Both the position numbers and the translations under genes were made by a program. Under the pieces are notes generated by a model that saw nothing but the letters and a program-made list of their open reading frames with translations, was not told where the DNA came from and did not search any database. Below are positions 1 to 8,416 of a stretch of 64,000 nucleotides of DNA, piece by piece. Numbering within the stretch: position 1 is the first letter of the stretch; every line of letters starts with the position of its first letter. The stretch is from Pseudomonas corrugata (GTDB lineage: Bacteria; Pseudomonadota; Gammaproteobacteria; Pseudomonadales; Pseudomonadaceae), in NCBI RefSeq assembly GCF_001269905.1, contig NZ_LHVK01000005.1:62001-126000 (forward strand), written 5' to 3'.

Positions 1-893
1 GCGAGGTAGACACTGGTCACGCTGCTGCGGCCAGCGCTGTCCCGCTGGGGCAGCCAGGCGCGGTTGAGGGAACTCCAGGTGAATTCGCAACCCAACAGGT
101 CGGCCAGTTGGGTTTCGCTGCGCAAGCCGTGGGCGAAGGCCACCGCGTCGCAGTCGAGGGTTTGCTCGCCTTTTGCGTTGTGCCATTTCAACGACTGCAC
201 CCGTCGTTCGCCGTCGATACGCGACAGGCTCGCGCCTTGATGCACGGCGATGCCATGTGCGGTCAGCCAGCCCCGGTAGTAGATACCCTTGGCGAGCGTG
301 GCCGGTTGCGCCAGCAGGCCGGGCAGGGCGCGGGCCTGGGCGCCCAGGGGGGAGCTGTCGAGCACGGCGACCACGTTGGCGCCAGCCTTGGCGTATTGAT
401 AAGCCACCAGATAAAGCAACGGGCCGCTGCCGGCGAACACCACGCGCTCACCGATGGCGCAGCCCTGGAACTTCAGGGCGATCTGCGCAGCACCGAGGCT
501 GTACACCCCCGGCAACGTCCAGCCCGGAACGGGCAGGATCCGGTCGGTGGCGCCTGTGGCGACGATCAGGCTCGAATACTCCAGCCGGGCGGCGCGCCCC
601 GCATGCAAAGTGTCCAGCACGCCGGATTCGGCGTTCCATACCAAGGTATCGGGACGATAGTCGAGCTGGTTGCGCAGCTCATCGATGGTCTGGTGGATCG
701 ACCGGGCCTTGTGCGCTTCGAAGCCATACAGCTTGGCTGGCGAGCGTTTGAAATTGTCCGGTTGCCGCCGGTAGATCTGCCCACCACCGCGCAAGGCTTC
801 ATCCAGCAAGACAGGGTACACGCCGTGGGCGACCAGGGTCTGGGCGGCACGGATTCCGGCGGGGCCGGCGCCGATGATGGCGATTGTTTTCAT
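1..893 (-). CDS. FAD/NAD(P)-binding oxidoreductase, HcnB/opine-oxidase-like (partial)
   Basis: The gene starts at ATG 893 and runs off the left edge, so the C-terminus is missing. The translation opens with a Rossmann dinucleotide-binding motif, GAGPAG at residues 8-13. A second glycine-rich stretch (GSGPLLYLVA) and an ATGATDR segment follow, as in two-dinucleotide-fold FAD enzymes. Together with the small [2Fe-2S] protein encoded just upstream, this matches the HcnA/HcnB or octopine/nopaline oxidase arrangement, in which amino acids or opines are oxidised. A third, D-amino-acid-oxidase-like subunit would be expected beyond the left edge. The neighbouring PotABC-like transporter suggests uptake of the substrate. 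The substrate itself cannot be read from sequence. Confidence 0.85.
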   Translation of the reverse strand, partial: MKTIAIIGAGPAGIRAAQTLVAHGVYPVLLDEALRGGGQIYRRQPDNFKRSPAKLYGFEAHKARSIHQTIDELRNQLDYRPDTLVWNAESGVLDTLHAGRAARLEYSSLIVATGATDRILPVPGWTLPGVYSLGAAQIALKFQGCAIGERVVFAGSGPLLYLVAYQYAKAGANVVAVLDSSPLGAQARALPGLLAQPATLAKGIYYRGWLTAHGIAVHQGASLSRIDGERRVQSLKWHNAKGEQTLDCDAVAFAHGLRSETQLADLLGCEFTWSSLNRAWLPQRDSAGRSSVTSVYL

Positions 894-940
894 GATTGCC
901 TCATCGACAAGATCGGGGGCCATGTGGCGCTGTCGAAGGC

Positions 941-1045
941 GCTATCGCGAGCAGGCTCGCTCCCACAGTGGAGCGGTGCGGAACGCCGATTTTGTGAGCG
1001 CCGCAAAACCCCTGTGGGAGCGGGCTTGCCCGCGAAGGCGGCGGC
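941..1045. repeat. REP doublet (inverted pair)
   Basis: Two REP sequences face each other. One reads CGCGAGCAGGCTCGCTCCCAC near 946 and the other GTGGGAGCGGGCTTGCCCGCG near 1014. They fill the gap between the [2Fe-2S] and FAD genes. Such inverted pairs are typical of intergenic DNA in Pseudomonas. Confidence 0.85.
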
Positions 1046-1101
1046 ACATTCAACGAAAGTGGCGGCAGGCAGACCGTTATCGCGACCAATGAGGGACATG
1101 T

Positions 1102-1392
1102 TCATACCTGGCGTCCCGGTTCGCGGGTGATCTGCTGGCCGGCTTCGAGCAGGGTGGCGCAGGCGCGGACGCGGCGGCCGTCGCCGAGGCGGACCCAGCA
1201 GTCCTGGCACGCGCCCATCAGGCAGAACCCCGCCCGCGGTTCGGCGCTGAAATCGCTGCCGCGCAGGTGTTCGCCGCAGGTCAGTACGGCGGTCAGCAGC
1301 GTGTCACCCAACAGGCCGGTGGCCGGCTGGCCGTCGAGGGTAAAATCCAGGGCCGGGCGGTCGCCTTCGGCCAGTCGTTTCAGCAGCGCCAT
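1102..1392 (-). CDS. (2Fe-2S)-binding protein, HcnA-like oxidase subunit
   Basis: A 96-residue protein. Cysteines lie at 39, 57, 62, 65 and 78; the core FCLMGACQDC and the later ACAT segment match the plant-ferredoxin-like [2Fe-2S] small subunit of HcnA and opine-oxidase complexes. It should carry electrons from the FAD subunit encoded downstream. I chose ATG 1392 because it begins the conserved part; an upstream in-frame start at 1434 would overlap the permease gene by 35 bases. It lies in the same direction as the ABC transporter genes, so it probably ends that operon together with the oxidase. Confidence 0.82.
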   Translation of the reverse strand: MALLKRLAEGDRPALDFTLDGQPATGLLGDTLLTAVLTCGEHLRGSDFSAEPRAGFCLMGACQDCWVRLGDGRRVRACATLLEAGQQITREPGRQV

Positions 1393-1399
1393 GGTGCCC

Positions 1400-2194
1400 T
1401 CATTGTTTGCCCACCAGAACCCGATCCAGGCCATAGACCCGGTCGAGCAGAATCATGGTCAGCGCTGTAAGCGCAATGACCAGCGCCGACACCGCCGCCA
1501 TCATCGGGTCGATGGATTCGGTGGCGTACACATACATGCGCACCGGCAGGGTTTGAGTCGCCGGTGACGTGACAAAAATCGACAGCGTGACTTCATCGAA
1601 ACTGTTGATGAAGGCCAGCAACCAGCCCCCGGCCACCCCCGGCAGGATCATCGGCAAGGTGATTTGCCGAAACAGTGTGAAGCGCCCGGCACCCAACGAT
1701 TGCGCAGCCTGTTCGGCGCTGCGGTCCAGGCCGATGGCCGACGCCAGCACCAGGCGCAGCACATACGGAGTGATGACCAGCACGTGGGCGAAGATCAGCC
1801 AGGTGAAGTTGCCATTGACCCCCATCAGGGCAAACAACCGCAGCAACGCCACACCCAGCACCAGGTGCGGGATGATGATCGGTGACAGGAACAGGCCATT
1901 GAAAAAGTCCCGGCCGGGAAATTCGAGGCGGGTGATTGCCAGCGCCGCCGGTACCGCGATCAACGTCGCCAGCGAGGCCGCGCAGAACGCCAGGGCCAGG
2001 CTGTTATAGAACGCATCGACGAAATCCGCGCGCTCGAACACGGCGCGGAACCAGCGCAAGGAAAACTCCGTGGTCGGCAGGCTCAGGGTGTTTTCCGGCG
2101 TGAAGGCGACGAGACAGACCACCACCAGCGGCGCCAGCATGAACACCACGACCAAGGCGTGAAACAACAGGGCGAAAGGACCGTTCCTGGACAT
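1400..2194 (-). CDS. ABC transporter permease, PotC-like
   Basis: This 264-residue inner-membrane permease has about six hydrophobic segments. The EAA loop that docks with the ATPase (EQAAQSLGAG, followed by FRQITLP) lies around residues 165-185. Size and pattern fit the second permease of spermidine/putrescine-type importers (PotC family). It is 6 bp downstream of the first permease gene and is followed by the oxidase [2Fe-2S] gene. The transporter probably brings in the substrate of the oxidase (inference). Polyamine, opine, aminophosphonate and Fe(III) transporters share this permease type, so the substrate is open. Confidence 0.88.
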   Translation of the reverse strand: MSRNGPFALLFHALVVVFMLAPLVVVCLVAFTPENTLSLPTTEFSLRWFRAVFERADFVDAFYNSLALAFCAASLATLIAVPAALAITRLEFPGRDFFNGLFLSPIIIPHLVLGVALLRLFALMGVNGNFTWLIFAHVLVITPYVLRLVLASAIGLDRSAEQAAQSLGAGRFTLFRQITLPMILPGVAGGWLLAFINSFDEVTLSIFVTSPATQTLPVRMYVYATESIDPMMAAVSALVIALTALTMILLDRVYGLDRVLVGKQ

Positions 2195-2200
2195 GACGAG

Positions 2201-3070
2201 TTACCCCAGTGACTTCTTGTAGCGGCCTTCGATCATGCGGTTCCACGACAGCATGATCAGCAGGTTGAGCAGCAGCAGCGCAATGGCGATGGTCGCGCCC
2301 ATGGGCCAGTTGAGTTCCGACAGGTACTGGTCGTAGATCAGCGTGGCGACCATCTTCAAACGGCGTCCGCCGAGCAGGCCGGGAATGGCGAAGGAGCTGG
2401 CGGCCAGGCCGAACACAATCAAGGTGCCGGACAGCACGCCGGGCATGATCTGCGGCAGCACGACCTTGCGGATCACCGTGAGCTGGCTGGCCCCGAGGGA
2501 CAGCGCGGCCTGTTCCGCGGCCGGGTCGAGCTTCTGCAGCGAGGTCCAGACCGGAATGATCATGAACGGCAGCATCACGTGGACCAGGGCGATGACCACG
2601 GCAAATGGGGTATAGAGCAACTTCACTGGTGAACCACCGAGCACTTGCAGCGTCTGGTTGACCAACCCGTCGGCGCCCAGCAGCAGGCTCCAGCCGAAGG
2701 CCCGGACCACCACCGAGATCAGCAACGGGGTGAGAATCAGGATCAGGAAAATCGAGCGCCATGGCGCGCCCATGCGGCTGAGCACATACGCCTCGGGCAC
2801 GCCGATCAGCACGCACAACAGCGTGGTCAGGGCGCTGATCCAGAAGGTGCGAAAAAAGATCTCGTAGAAGTACGAATCGCCCAGCAGGCTGATGTAGTGA
2901 TCGAGGGTGTACGCGTTGCTGTCGATGCCCGACCCGTAGTCGAAGACGTTGAACGACAGCACCAGTGTCAACCCCAGGGGAATCACCAGCAAACCCAGGT
3001 ACAGGGCCAGGGCCGGTGCGGACATCAGGTAGCCTTGTCGGCCCCGGCGCATTCCGTCCAGCAGCTTCAT
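2201..3070 (-). CDS. ABC transporter permease, PotB-like
   Basis: A 289-residue membrane protein with a charged N-terminus, a first membrane segment around residues 15-40, and an EAA motif (EQAALSLGAS, then RKVVLP). It is the PotB-type partner of the downstream permease. Its ATG overlaps the stop codon of the ATPase gene in an ATGA, which indicates translational coupling. No periplasmic substrate-binding protein gene is visible in the window; it is probably to the left. Confidence 0.88.
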   Translation of the reverse strand: MKLLDGMRRGRQGYLMSAPALALYLGLLVIPLGLTLVLSFNVFDYGSGIDSNAYTLDHYISLLGDSYFYEIFFRTFWISALTTLLCVLIGVPEAYVLSRMGAPWRSIFLILILTPLLISVVVRAFGWSLLLGADGLVNQTLQVLGGSPVKLLYTPFAVVIALVHVMLPFMIIPVWTSLQKLDPAAEQAALSLGASQLTVIRKVVLPQIMPGVLSGTLIVFGLAASSFAIPGLLGGRRLKMVATLIYDQYLSELNWPMGATIAIALLLLNLLIMLSWNRMIEGRYKKSLG

Positions 3071-4092
3071 GCCGACACCTCGTCGACACTCAGCACCCGC
3101 AGCAGCGCCGGATCCCAGTCCAGGCCCACTGCCGTGCCTTCGCTCATTGGCGCAGAGCCGTCATTTCGGCGCACCACGCAAAGCTCACCCAGGCTGGTCG
3201 AGACGCCATACAACCATTGGCTGCCGAGGAAGAAGCGGCTGACGATCGTACCCTGCAGGCGGCCCGTGCCGGCGGCGCACAGGTCGATTTTCTCCGGGCG
3301 CAGGCTCAAGGTCAGTTCGCCCTGGCCCGACTGACAGGCTTGAACGTCGCCGGCGCCGTCGCGTTCGCCGGGCAGCAGGTTGGCCTTGCCAACGAAACCG
3401 GAGATAAAGGTGGTGCGTGGGTGTTCGTAAAGGGTGTAGGGCGAGTCGATCTGGGTGATGCGCCCGGCTTGCATCACCACGACGCGGTCGCTGATGGAGA
3501 GCGCTTCGGACTGGTCATGGGTGACCATCAACGTGGTGATGCCGACTTCCCGCTGGATGCGGCGGATCTCGAATTGCATCTCTTCGCGCAGGTTGGCGTC
3601 CAGGTTGGACAGCGGTTCGTCGAGCAACAGCACCGGCGGTTCGATCACCAGCGCCCGGGCCAGTGCCACGCGCTGACGCTGGCCGCCCGAGAGTTCCCGG
3701 GGGTAACGCTCGGCATGCCGGTCCAGGCGCACCAGTTTCAGTACCCGGTCCACTCGTTGCTGGAGTTCGCTGCCCGGCACCTTGCGCATGCGCAGGCCGA
3801 AAGCGACGTTGTCGCGGACGGTCATGTGGGGGAACAGCGCGTAGCTCTGGAACACAACACCCAGGCCACGGCTGGCGGGTTTGGCGTGGGTAATATCGCG
3901 GCCGTCCAGCAGGATGCGCCCGCTGCTGACTTCGACGAAGCCGGCGATCATTTGCAGGGTGGTGGTCTTGCCGCAACCGGAGGGGCCCAGCAGCGAGACG
4001 AATTCGCCTTTTTCTACCGCGAGGTCGGTGGCAACCACGGCGTCGATGTCGCCGTAGCGTTTACTCAAGTTTTCAAGTTGCACGAAAGCCAT
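3067..4092 (-). CDS. ABC transporter ATP-binding protein, PotA-like
   Basis: A 341-residue ATPase. Walker A GPSGCGKT is at residues 36-43, the Q-loop at 82, the signature LSGGQ at 134-138 and Walker B LLLDE at 155-159. A C-terminal regulatory (TOBE-type) region follows, as in PotA/FbpC/UgpC importers. I placed the start at ATG 4092, where family similarity begins; an in-frame extension to 4272 carries no recognisable domain and would fill the divergent promoter region. It is the first gene of the transporter-oxidase operon and is divergent from the IclR regulator. Confidence 0.9.
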   Translation of the reverse strand: MAFVQLENLSKRYGDIDAVVATDLAVEKGEFVSLLGPSGCGKTTTLQMIAGFVEVSSGRILLDGRDITHAKPASRGLGVVFQSYALFPHMTVRDNVAFGLRMRKVPGSELQQRVDRVLKLVRLDRHAERYPRELSGGQRQRVALARALVIEPPVLLLDEPLSNLDANLREEMQFEIRRIQREVGITTLMVTHDQSEALSISDRVVVMQAGRITQIDSPYTLYEHPRTTFISGFVGKANLLPGERDGAGDVQACQSGQGELTLSLRPEKIDLCAAGTGRLQGTIVSRFFLGSQWLYGVSTSLGELCVVRRNDGSAPMSEGTAVGLDWDPALLRVLSVDEVSA

Positions 4093-4343
4093 GACTGCGC
4101 TCCACCTGAGATTGTTATGCGTCGCCGTAAGGCGCGCTTTTTTGTAAGGGCAGATACGAAGGGGTGACGCAGGACACTCGGTGCGTTGGCGCTCGATCTG
4201 GATCGGCTGCCGTTGTTGTTCGAATCGCCCCTCTATGGACGCAGAGTAGGACGAAGAATAGGATGGGCTCAATGGCCTATTTCACTGAGGCGATGACTAT
4301 TTTCAGTTTCATTCGATCAGTGAATTGATGAGTGAAAAACAAG
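4093..4343. promoter_or_regulatory. divergent promoter region between ABC operon and IclR gene
   Basis: About 250 bp separate the divergent PotA-like and IclR genes. The half next to the regulator is AT-rich. I see no clean operator that I could assign to the IclR protein. This is the natural place for its binding site. Confidence 0.4.
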
Positions 4344-5180
4344 ATGAATGATTCCGCTGATCGGAATACAGAAAAAAGTGAAGTAGGGGTTGGCGCTGTC
4401 TCCAGGTTATTCGCCGTGTTGCGCAGTCTGGGTGACACCACCGAAGGCGGGGAGCGGGTAACCCTACTGGCCCAGCGCATCGGCCTGTCCCAGCCGACTA
4501 CCCATCGCCTGCTGCGCAGCCTGATGGATGAGGGCATGGTCGAGCAGGACGGGCGCAGTAAACGCTATCGCCTGAGCCTGGACTTTTTTGCCCTGGCCGC
4601 CCGTGCCGGGAACACCGGCAACCTGCGTGAACTGGCGCGACCGGCCATGCTGCGGCTGTCGGCGTCCCTGGGGGACTCGTTGTTCCTGCTGGCGCGTAGC
4701 GGCTTCGATGCGATCTGCCTGGACCGCAGTGAAGGGCCATTCCCGATCCGCACCTTTACCGGTGACATCGGCGGCCGGGTGGCGCTGGGCGTGGGCCAGG
4801 GCAGCCTGGCGATCCTGGCATTCCTGCCGGAAGAGGAGCGCGACACGGTGATTCATTACAACTTGCCACGGCTCAAGGATTTTCATCTGTACGACGAAGT
4901 CTTCCTGCGCTCGGAAGTGGAGAGCGTGCGCAGCCTGGGCTATGCCGGACGCAACACCGGGGTGTTGCAAGGGATGGCGGGGGTGGCGGTGCCGATCCTG
5001 GATCGCGGCGGCCGTGCCGTGGCGGCCCTGAGTGTCGCCACCATCAGCGACCGTCTGGGGCCGGATCGCCTGCCGACGGTGGTGGAGATGCTCAAGCGCG
5101 AGGCGGCGTTGATCGGCCCTCGGATCAACCCATTCGACCCGCTGCTGCGCCGGCCTTCGCAGGTGTTTGGGCAGGGGTGA
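4344..5180 (+). CDS. IclR-family transcriptional regulator
   Basis: A 278-residue regulator. The N-terminus carries a winged helix (SRLFAVLRSL, then LSQPTTHRLLRSLMDEGMV). The C-terminal half is the IclR effector domain (PIRTFTGDIGGRVALGVGQGSLAILAFLP). I chose ATG 4344; a GTG 12 bases upstream (4332) is in frame, and neither has a strong ribosome-binding site. The divergent position suggests it controls the transporter/oxidase operon, with an effector derived from that pathway's substrate (inference). Confidence 0.87.
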   Translation: MNDSADRNTEKSEVGVGAVSRLFAVLRSLGDTTEGGERVTLLAQRIGLSQPTTHRLLRSLMDEGMVEQDGRSKRYRLSLDFFALAARAGNTGNLRELARPAMLRLSASLGDSLFLLARSGFDAICLDRSEGPFPIRTFTGDIGGRVALGVGQGSLAILAFLPEEERDTVIHYNLPRLKDFHLYDEVFLRSEVESVRSLGYAGRNTGVLQGMAGVAVPILDRGGRAVAALSVATISDRLGPDRLPTVVEMLKREAALIGPRINPFDPLLRRPSQVFGQG

Positions 5181-5184
5181 AGTT

Positions 5185-5886
5185 CGGAGTCCTTTGTGAG
5201 CGAGCCTGCTCGCGATAGCGGTGGATCAGTCTGCACCCCTGTTGAATGCGCCGCCGCCATCGCGGGCAAGCCCGGCTCCCACAGGTACGGCGTCGGACCC
5301 CGATGCTGCGGCCATCTGCAGCTCCAGTGTGTGGGCTTGCTCGCGATAGCGGTGGATCAGTCTGCACCCCTGTTGAATGCGCCGCCGCCATCGCGGGCAA
5401 GCCCGGCTCCCACAGGTACGGCGTCGGACCCCGATGCTGCGGCCATCCGCAGCTCCAGTGTGGGAGCGAGCCTGCTCGCGATAGCGGTGGATCAGTCTGC
5501 ACCCCTGTTGAATGCGCCGCCGCCATCGCGGGCAAGCCCGGCTCCCACAGGTACGGCGTCGGACCCCGATGCTGCGGCCATCCGCAGCTCCAGTGTGGGA
5601 GCGAGCCTGCTCGCGATAGCGGTGGATCAGTCTGCACCCCTGTTGAATGCGCCGCCGCCATCGCGGGCAAGCCCGGCTCCCACAGGTACGGCGTCGGACC
5701 CCGATGCTGCGGCCATCCGCAGCTCCAGTGTGGGAGCGAGCCTGCTCGCGATAGCGGTGGATCAGTCTGCACCCCTGTTGAATGCGCCGCCGCCATCGCG
5801 GGCAAGCCCGGCTCCCACAGGTAGGCGTCGGCCCCCGACGCTGCGGCCATCCGCAGCTCCAGTGTGGGAGCAGGCTCCCACAGGAG
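5185..5886. repeat. tandem array of five ~135 bp REP-pair units
   Basis: A near-perfect tandem repeat with anchor ATCAGTCTGCACC at 5225, 5356, 5491, 5626 and 5761, giving periods of 131, 135, 135 and 135. Each unit holds a forward REP (GTGGGAGCGAGCCTGCTCGCG), a spacer, an inverted REP (CGCGGGCAAGCCCGGCTCCCAC) and a linker. The first unit boundary lacks a few bases. The final unit decays into a short REP fragment at 5860-5885. Long open frames in this array are by-products of the period (135 is divisible by three) and are not genes. Confidence 0.95.
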
Positions 5887-5898
5887 ATGGCGGCGGGG

Positions 5899-6651
5899 TC
5901 AGAAGTCCAGGGTCTGCTTGAGTTTTTGGGCCGCCGGCATGTCACTGGGAATCACCACCGCATAGTTGTACCCCGGACCGGACCAGTATTCGGCCTGCAA
6001 CTCGCCGTCACGCCGGCTGCCACGAGGCAGCAGGAAATTCCTGGGTCCCGGCGGGCGTACGTAGAAACTGATCTTCTGACCGCTTTCGTCCTGGTAGACG
6101 ATCATCGCCGCCGCGCCTTGTTCGGTACTGAGCAATCGGCCGCTGACCGGCTTGAAGCCGGCACCGGAAAGATCCGGCAGACGATTGGCATGGCTGAAGT
6201 AGCGGTCGAGCCAGCCTTGCATGCTGTTTTCGTCACTTGTCTGGTAATCGGCCGGCAGGATGCCTTGCTGAGCAAACAGCCGATAGGCCTGCATGGCGTC
6301 AGCCATGGGTTGGGCGGCGCTGAGGAGGGTCATCTGACGGGCCTGCCAGCCACTGAAACCACCCACGCTGACGGCCAGCAACAGCATCGCGGCGCTGGCC
6401 AAGTGTCGGCGGGTGCGTTGCTTCAGCCGTTGGCGGATCATCGCCGGGTCGAGAGCCGGGTTGGCCGGTTGCTGCAAGGCGCCGCTCAGGGCAGTGCGCA
6501 GGCGCAACGCGTCCTGTTGCCAGGCCCGGACCCGGGCGGCGACGTCGGGGTGGCCGCCGAGGTAGGTTTCCATAAGGTGCTGGTCGGCCTCGCTTAAACG
6601 GCGATCGACGTAGGCGTGCAGGTCGCTGTCGCTGGGGGGCATGTTGATCAT
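5899..6651 (-). CDS. anti-sigma factor, single-pass membrane protein
   Basis: A 250-residue protein. The N-terminus (DLHAYVDRRLSEADQ) resembles the sigma-binding domain of RsrA/ChrR-like anti-sigma factors but has no zinc-ligand cysteines. One membrane segment lies at about residues 84-102, followed by a periplasmic C-terminal domain. The start ATG 6651 overlaps the sigma factor stop in an ATGA, and no conserved sequence lies upstream of it. It most likely holds the ECF sigma factor inactive at the membrane. The inducing signal is unknown; the divergent peroxidase suggests oxidative or cell-envelope stress. Confidence 0.85.
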   Translation of the reverse strand: MINMPPSDSDLHAYVDRRLSEADQHLMETYLGGHPDVAARVRAWQQDALRLRTALSGALQQPANPALDPAMIRQRLKQRTRRHLASAAMLLLAVSVGGFSGWQARQMTLLSAAQPMADAMQAYRLFAQQGILPADYQTSDENSMQGWLDRYFSHANRLPDLSGAGFKPVSGRLLSTEQGAAAMIVYQDESGQKISFYVRPPGPRNFLLPRGSRRDGELQAEYWSGPGYNYAVVIPSDMPAAQKLKQTLDF

Positions 6652-7154
6652 TTGAGTATCCGCAAGGTGGGGCGGGTGATTTCGCCTTCGCTGAGTTGGC
6701 GCAATGCCTGGCGGGCGCGGGACAGGCGTGACATCACGGTGCCGGTCGGCACGCCGAGGATGTCGGCGACTTGCTGGTAGCTCAAGCCTTCCACCGACAC
6801 CCACAGCAACAGCGCTCTCTGTTCGGTGTTGAGTTGGTCGAAGGCCTGCAGGGACGACTGGGCGATCACGCTGCGCTCGGCCGAGGGGTGTGTCTCGTCG
6901 CGGCCGGTGAAAAACTCCAGCATGCGGGCGTAGCGTCGGGAACGGCGGTGGGCATCGAGAAATTGCCGGTACAGGATGGAAAACAGCCAGGCCCGCAGAT
7001 CGCCGTCTGGACGCTTGTCGTTCCATTTTGACAAGGCCCGCTCCAGGCACGTTTGCACCAGGTCGTCGGCATTGCTGGGGTTGCGCGTCAGCGACAGGGC
7101 AAACCGTCGTAGCCGGGGGATGAGCATGCGCAACTGTTCGTCGAGTTCGTTCAT
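6648..7154 (-). CDS. ECF RNA polymerase sigma factor
   Basis: This 168-residue protein has sigma region 2 (NADDLVQTCLERALSKW, DLRAWLFSILYRQFLD) and region 4 (LSYQQVADILGVPTGTVMSRLSRARQALR), with no region 1 or 3, as in ECF sigma factors. It is translationally coupled to the anti-sigma gene. A GGAATAA-N14-CGTCT promoter lies 44-69 bases upstream. An identical arrangement faces the divergent peroxidase gene, so autoregulation and a shared regulon are likely. Confidence 0.92.
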   Translation of the reverse strand: MNELDEQLRMLIPRLRRFALSLTRNPSNADDLVQTCLERALSKWNDKRPDGDLRAWLFSILYRQFLDAHRRSRRYARMLEFFTGRDETHPSAERSVIAQSSLQAFDQLNTEQRALLLWVSVEGLSYQQVADILGVPTGTVMSRLSRARQALRQLSEGEITRPTLRILK

Positions 7155-7197
7155 GGGCGTCTGGCGTCCGGTGAGCCGTCGCTGAGTGAGACTGGAA

Positions 7198-7223
7198 AGA
7201 CGATCCTCAAACTAGGTTATTCC
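7198..7223 (-). promoter_or_regulatory. ECF-type promoter of the sigma/anti-sigma operon
   Basis: On the minus strand: -35 GGAATAA (7223-7217), a 14 bp spacer, then -10 CGTCT (7202-7198). The same two boxes with the same spacing occur on the plus strand in this gap. Confidence 0.65.
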
Positions 7224-7251
7224 AGCGTAGGGAAAATAAATACGAAGCTTG

Positions 7252-7277
7252 GGAATAAAACCTTCAGGCCTTCGTCT
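7252..7277 (+). promoter_or_regulatory. ECF-type promoter of the peroxidase/cytochrome operon
   Basis: On the plus strand: -35 GGAATAA (7252-7258), a 14 bp spacer, then -10 CGTCT (7273-7277). It lies 45 bp before the peroxidase ATG. It is identical in both boxes and spacing to the promoter facing the sigma gene. Confidence 0.65.
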
Positions 7278-7321
7278 GACGGGTCCTTTCCTTGAATGGC
7301 CTTGAGCCTTGGAGCTTCGTC

Positions 7322-8416
7322 ATGGTTGACCCTTCTTCTTCTCCGGACCCAGCATCGGGTCGGCCGCCGTTGAGTGCCGCCAGTCTGACACTGCGTCTGG
7401 GTGGCATTGCGGTTATTGTTGCCGCTCTGGCGGGGGCATTTGCCTACGTCAATGGCACCCTTGACCCACAGCGCCTGACGCCCAAGGCGCTGGTCAATGT
7501 GCTGGAAAAGAACAATGGAGTTCATCCGGGCTTCCGGCGCAATCACTCGAAGGGTGTCTGTGTCGCCGGTTATTTCGAAAGCAGCGGCGAGGCGCGAGCC
7601 TATTCCAGCGCCCAGGTGTTCATGGACGCACGGACGCCGGTTGTTGGACGTTTCGCCTTGCCCAGCGGCAACCCTTACGCGCCGGACGGCAGCGTACCGA
7701 TCCGCAGCCTGGCGTTGCGCTTCACTCAGGCCAACGGCCAGCAATGGCGTACCGGCATGAACAGCATGCCGGTTTTCCCGGTGGGCACGCCTGAGGCGTT
7801 CTACCAACTCCAACAGGCTCAGTCACCGGATCCTGCCACGGGGAAACCGAACCCGACGGCGGTGCCGGCGTTCTTTGCCGCCCACCCGGAAGCCGTGCCG
7901 TTCCTGCAATGGATCAAGACCGCCAAGCCTTCGGCCAGTTATGCCACCGAGACCTACAACGGCATCAATGCGTTTTACCTGGTCAATCAGGCCGGGCAAC
8001 GTCAGGCGGTGCGTTGGGGCGTGGTCCCGCTGACCGCGGACGCGGCGGATGCGCCACCCGCCCAGGGCGCCGACTATCTGGAGCAGGACCTGACCAAACG
8101 TCTCGCCGCCGGACCGTTGCGCTGGCGGTTGAACATCACCCTGGCCAATCCTGGCGATCCGGTGAATGACGCCAGCAAGCCCTGGCCCACGGATCGCAAG
8201 GTGCTTAACGCCGGCACGCTGGTGCTGGAGAGTGCCCAGGCGCAGGACAACGGCGACTGCCGTGACATCAACTATGACCCGCTGATCCTGCCCAGCGGTA
8301 TCGAAGGTTCCGAAGACCCGCTGCTGGCCGCGCGTTCCGCCGCGTATGCCAGTTCCTATCTGCGGCGTACCAGCGAAGTGAGCCGGTTGCCCGCCACCCA
8401 GGAGTCCCGCCCATGA
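7322..8416 (+). CDS. catalase-family peroxidase (SrpA-like), membrane anchored
   Basis: This 364-residue haem protein has an N-terminal membrane segment (about residues 25-43), so it is probably periplasmic. The distal haem histidine is in FRRNHSKGVC (His75). The proximal tyrosine is in the RSAAY motif (Tyr342), the R-x3-Y pattern of catalases. At this length it is a minimal catalase fold, as in SrpA-type peroxidases. I chose ATG 7322, which follows GGAGCTTCGTC. It overlaps the cytochrome b561 gene in an ATGA, so the cytochrome may supply electrons for peroxide reduction (inference). Confidence 0.9.
   Translation: MVDPSSSPDPASGRPPLSAASLTLRLGGIAVIVAALAGAFAYVNGTLDPQRLTPKALVNVLEKNNGVHPGFRRNHSKGVCVAGYFESSGEARAYSSAQVFMDARTPVVGRFALPSGNPYAPDGSVPIRSLALRFTQANGQQWRTGMNSMPVFPVGTPEAFYQLQQAQSPDPATGKPNPTAVPAFFAAHPEAVPFLQWIKTAKPSASYATETYNGINAFYLVNQAGQRQAVRWGVVPLTADAADAPPAQGADYLEQDLTKRLAAGPLRWRLNITLANPGDPVNDASKPWPTDRKVLNAGTLVLESAQAQDNGDCRDINYDPLILPSGIEGSEDPLLAARSAAYASSYLRRTSEVSRLPATQESRP

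Noticed and set aside
5125..5945. Open frames of 190-240 codons on both strands in the 5 kb repeat array
   Set aside because: They are created by a repeat period divisible by three and encode REP translation only; they lack ribosome-binding sites and domains.
6652..7050. N-terminal extension of the anti-sigma gene
   Set aside because: The extra codons lie within the sigma factor gene in another frame; the ATGA-coupled start at 6651 is natural.
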